41,804 nucleotides of DNA, taken from contig JADLAC010000037.1 in NCBI GenBank assembly GCA_020848435.1, forward strand, positions 66,551 to 108,354, in the 5' to 3' direction. The notes beneath the pieces are model-generated. The model did not search any database, had not been told where the DNA came from, and saw nothing but the letters and a program-made list of their open reading frames with translations. This DNA comes from Burkholderiales bacterium. Its GTDB lineage: Bacteria; Pseudomonadota; Gammaproteobacteria; Burkholderiales; WYBJ01. The translations under genes were made by a program, and so were the position numbers. Shown here in pieces: positions 41,109 to 41,804 of this stretch (its first letter is position 1; each line of letters opens with the position of its first letter).

Positions 41109-41411
41109 GTGAAGCGTTTCGTGTACGAGCACGCGAGCGTGCCGGTGGGGATATTCTCGCGCCGCAATTTCGAGCGCCGCCTGCTGGTGAACTTCCCCGG
41201 CCGCTACGACCACGCCACCCCGGATACGCCGGTGCCGCTGTGCGAGCGCGCCGAGGACATCATGGTGATCGTGCTCGGCGGGGCCGGCAAACACTCGATG
41301 TATCTGCCGACCTTCGGCGAGACCCGTGCGGTCACGCGCGCGCTCACGCTGGCCGACGAGAGCGAGGCACGCTCGGTGGAGGATTCTCGCGCCCGCCCCA
41401 TAGTGTCCTGA
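41109..41411 (+). pseudogene. Truncated ORF of unknown family
   Basis: A 100-codon frame starting GTG at 41109. The core KRFVYEHASVPVGIFSRRNF followed by ERRLLVNFPGRYDHATPDTP and EDIMVIVLGGAGKHSMYLPT reads like a genuine protein segment with native codon use, but I cannot name the family. In-frame sequence upstream is open only back to 41055 and soon meets the start of the minus-strand CoA-transferase, so the 5' end is probably missing. At the 3' end the TGA stop is inside the 194-bp element (41409-41411), so the natural end is lost as well. Most likely an internal or C-terminal gene fragment. Confidence 0.45.
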
Positions 41412-41594
41412 GTCCGAAATTCGCCGCACAAAGATGCCGAGAATCGACGCCATACTTTGTCGCGAATCCTCGCCAGGTGTCCAAGCCTCGCCTGCGGTTC
41501 GCTTCGCGTCTGGCGCCGATTTCGACACTCTTGCCATTCAGGGTGCCGTTGTCGGGCTTGGCCATATAGCGACGAACCTCGGACTCAGGACACT
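41401..41594 (-). repeat. 194-bp MITE-like element, copy B (inverted relative to copy A)
   Basis: Starts TAGTGTCCTGAGTC and ends GACTCAGGACACT, followed by G where copy A has A. Its reverse complement aligns with 1373-1566 along the full length, including GACAAAGTATGGCGTCGATT in the middle, with scattered substitutions and small compensating indels. Both copies are 194 bp. It carries no transposase. The left end terminates the truncated ORF at 41109-41411. The two copies face each other about 40 kb apart. Confidence 0.8.
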
Positions 41595-41670
41595 GCTCGG
41601 GTCTTGCATGCCCCCGTCACGGGCCGGCCGGCGAAGATTCCCACGCTGGCCGGGCGAGCGCCGGCAGCGC

Positions 41671-41804
41671 CTACGGATTCGATGCGATCCAGTCGGCGAT
41701 ATAGTCGACCGCCACCTGCCGGTTATCGGCCTGGACGTGGTAGCGGGTGCCGTCTTCTGCGGTGAATATCTTCAGGTGCTTCTTCGGCGAGGCGATCGCT
41801 TCGT
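41671..41804 (-). CDS. Alpha/beta hydrolase family protein, C-terminal end (runs off the window)
   Basis: The last 43 codons of a minus-strand gene cut by the window edge: EAIASPKKHLKIFTAEDGTR followed by YHVQADNRQVAVDYIADWIA and SNP. The pattern P-K-K-x-L-x-x-F then the His (HVQADN) and D-x-x-x-D-W resembles the end of dienelactone-hydrolase or 2,6-dihydropseudooxynicotine-hydrolase-like proteins, where this His completes the catalytic triad. The stop is 76 bp from the 194-bp element. Too little is present for more than a family suggestion. Confidence 0.55.
   Translation of the reverse strand, partial: EAIASPKKHLKIFTAEDGTRYHVQADNRQVAVDYIADWIASNP

Noticed and set aside
41040..41537. N-terminal extension of the CoA-transferase to 41537
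   Set aside because: The frame passes antisense through the truncated ORF and the 194-bp element, with no family resemblance.

Overview
The window is GC-rich, densely coding and strongly biased to G/C-ending codons. Its gene content is typical of a betaproteobacterium of the Burkholderiales type, probably an environmental or uncultured lineage: three tripartite-tricarboxylate (Bug/TctC) binding proteins, three MmgE/PrpD-family proteins, HpcH/CitE-like lyases, a class III CoA-transferase and an ADP-forming acyl-CoA synthetase. No rRNA, tRNA, CRISPR array or phage module was recognised. This assignment is inference from gene content, not from a marker gene.

Layout. Positions 1-7297 (minus strand) hold a catabolic block: SBP, SDR, MaoC-like hydratase, a decayed Uma2-like fragment, an Ldh-family dehydrogenase, AtuA split into two overlapping genes, a 194-bp inverted-repeat element, a second SBP and the 5' end of an MmgE/PrpD gene. 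After a plus-strand alpha/beta hydrolase (7465-8337), a minus-strand operon-like run (16659 to 8327) encodes a GlcD-type FAD dehydrogenase, E1alpha, E1beta and E2 of a 2-oxoacid dehydrogenase, a two-domain sulfurtransferase, a 3-hydroxyisobutyrate-dehydrogenase-like protein and an acyl-CoA carboxyltransferase subunit. An M24 peptidase-like protein and a membrane-embedded spermidine-synthase-like protein follow.

Positions 20743-24686 form a plus-strand run: LemA, two TPM-domain proteins, the end-joining protein Ku, and a MerR-like helix-turn-helix/TPR fusion only 14 bp behind Ku. Then come a CDF metal transporter, a glycine-rich small protein, a large divergent amidase, a second MmgE/PrpD protein (minus), a third SBP, and three consecutive HpcH/CitE-like genes. 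A REP-associated tyrosine transposase (RAYT) unit, bounded by inverted GGGTCGGACC, separates these from a convergent ADP-forming acyl-CoA synthetase. The right end has a third MmgE/PrpD protein, a 35-residue membrane peptide, a decayed ATP-dependent DNA ligase tail, a CoA-transferase with swapped halves, a truncated ORF, the second 194-bp element in opposite orientation, and the 3' end of a hydrolase.

Together most genes fit uptake of organic acids through high-affinity binding proteins, activation to CoA thioesters (CoA-transferase, ADP-forming synthetase), hydration, dehydrogenation and carboxylation, and carbon-carbon cleavage (CitE-like lyases). The substrates cannot be read from the sequence. 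The most notable non-genic signal is a set of short repeats (two families plus the 194-bp element) that repeatedly sit exactly on gene starts or stops, so that several reading frames begin or end inside repeat DNA.
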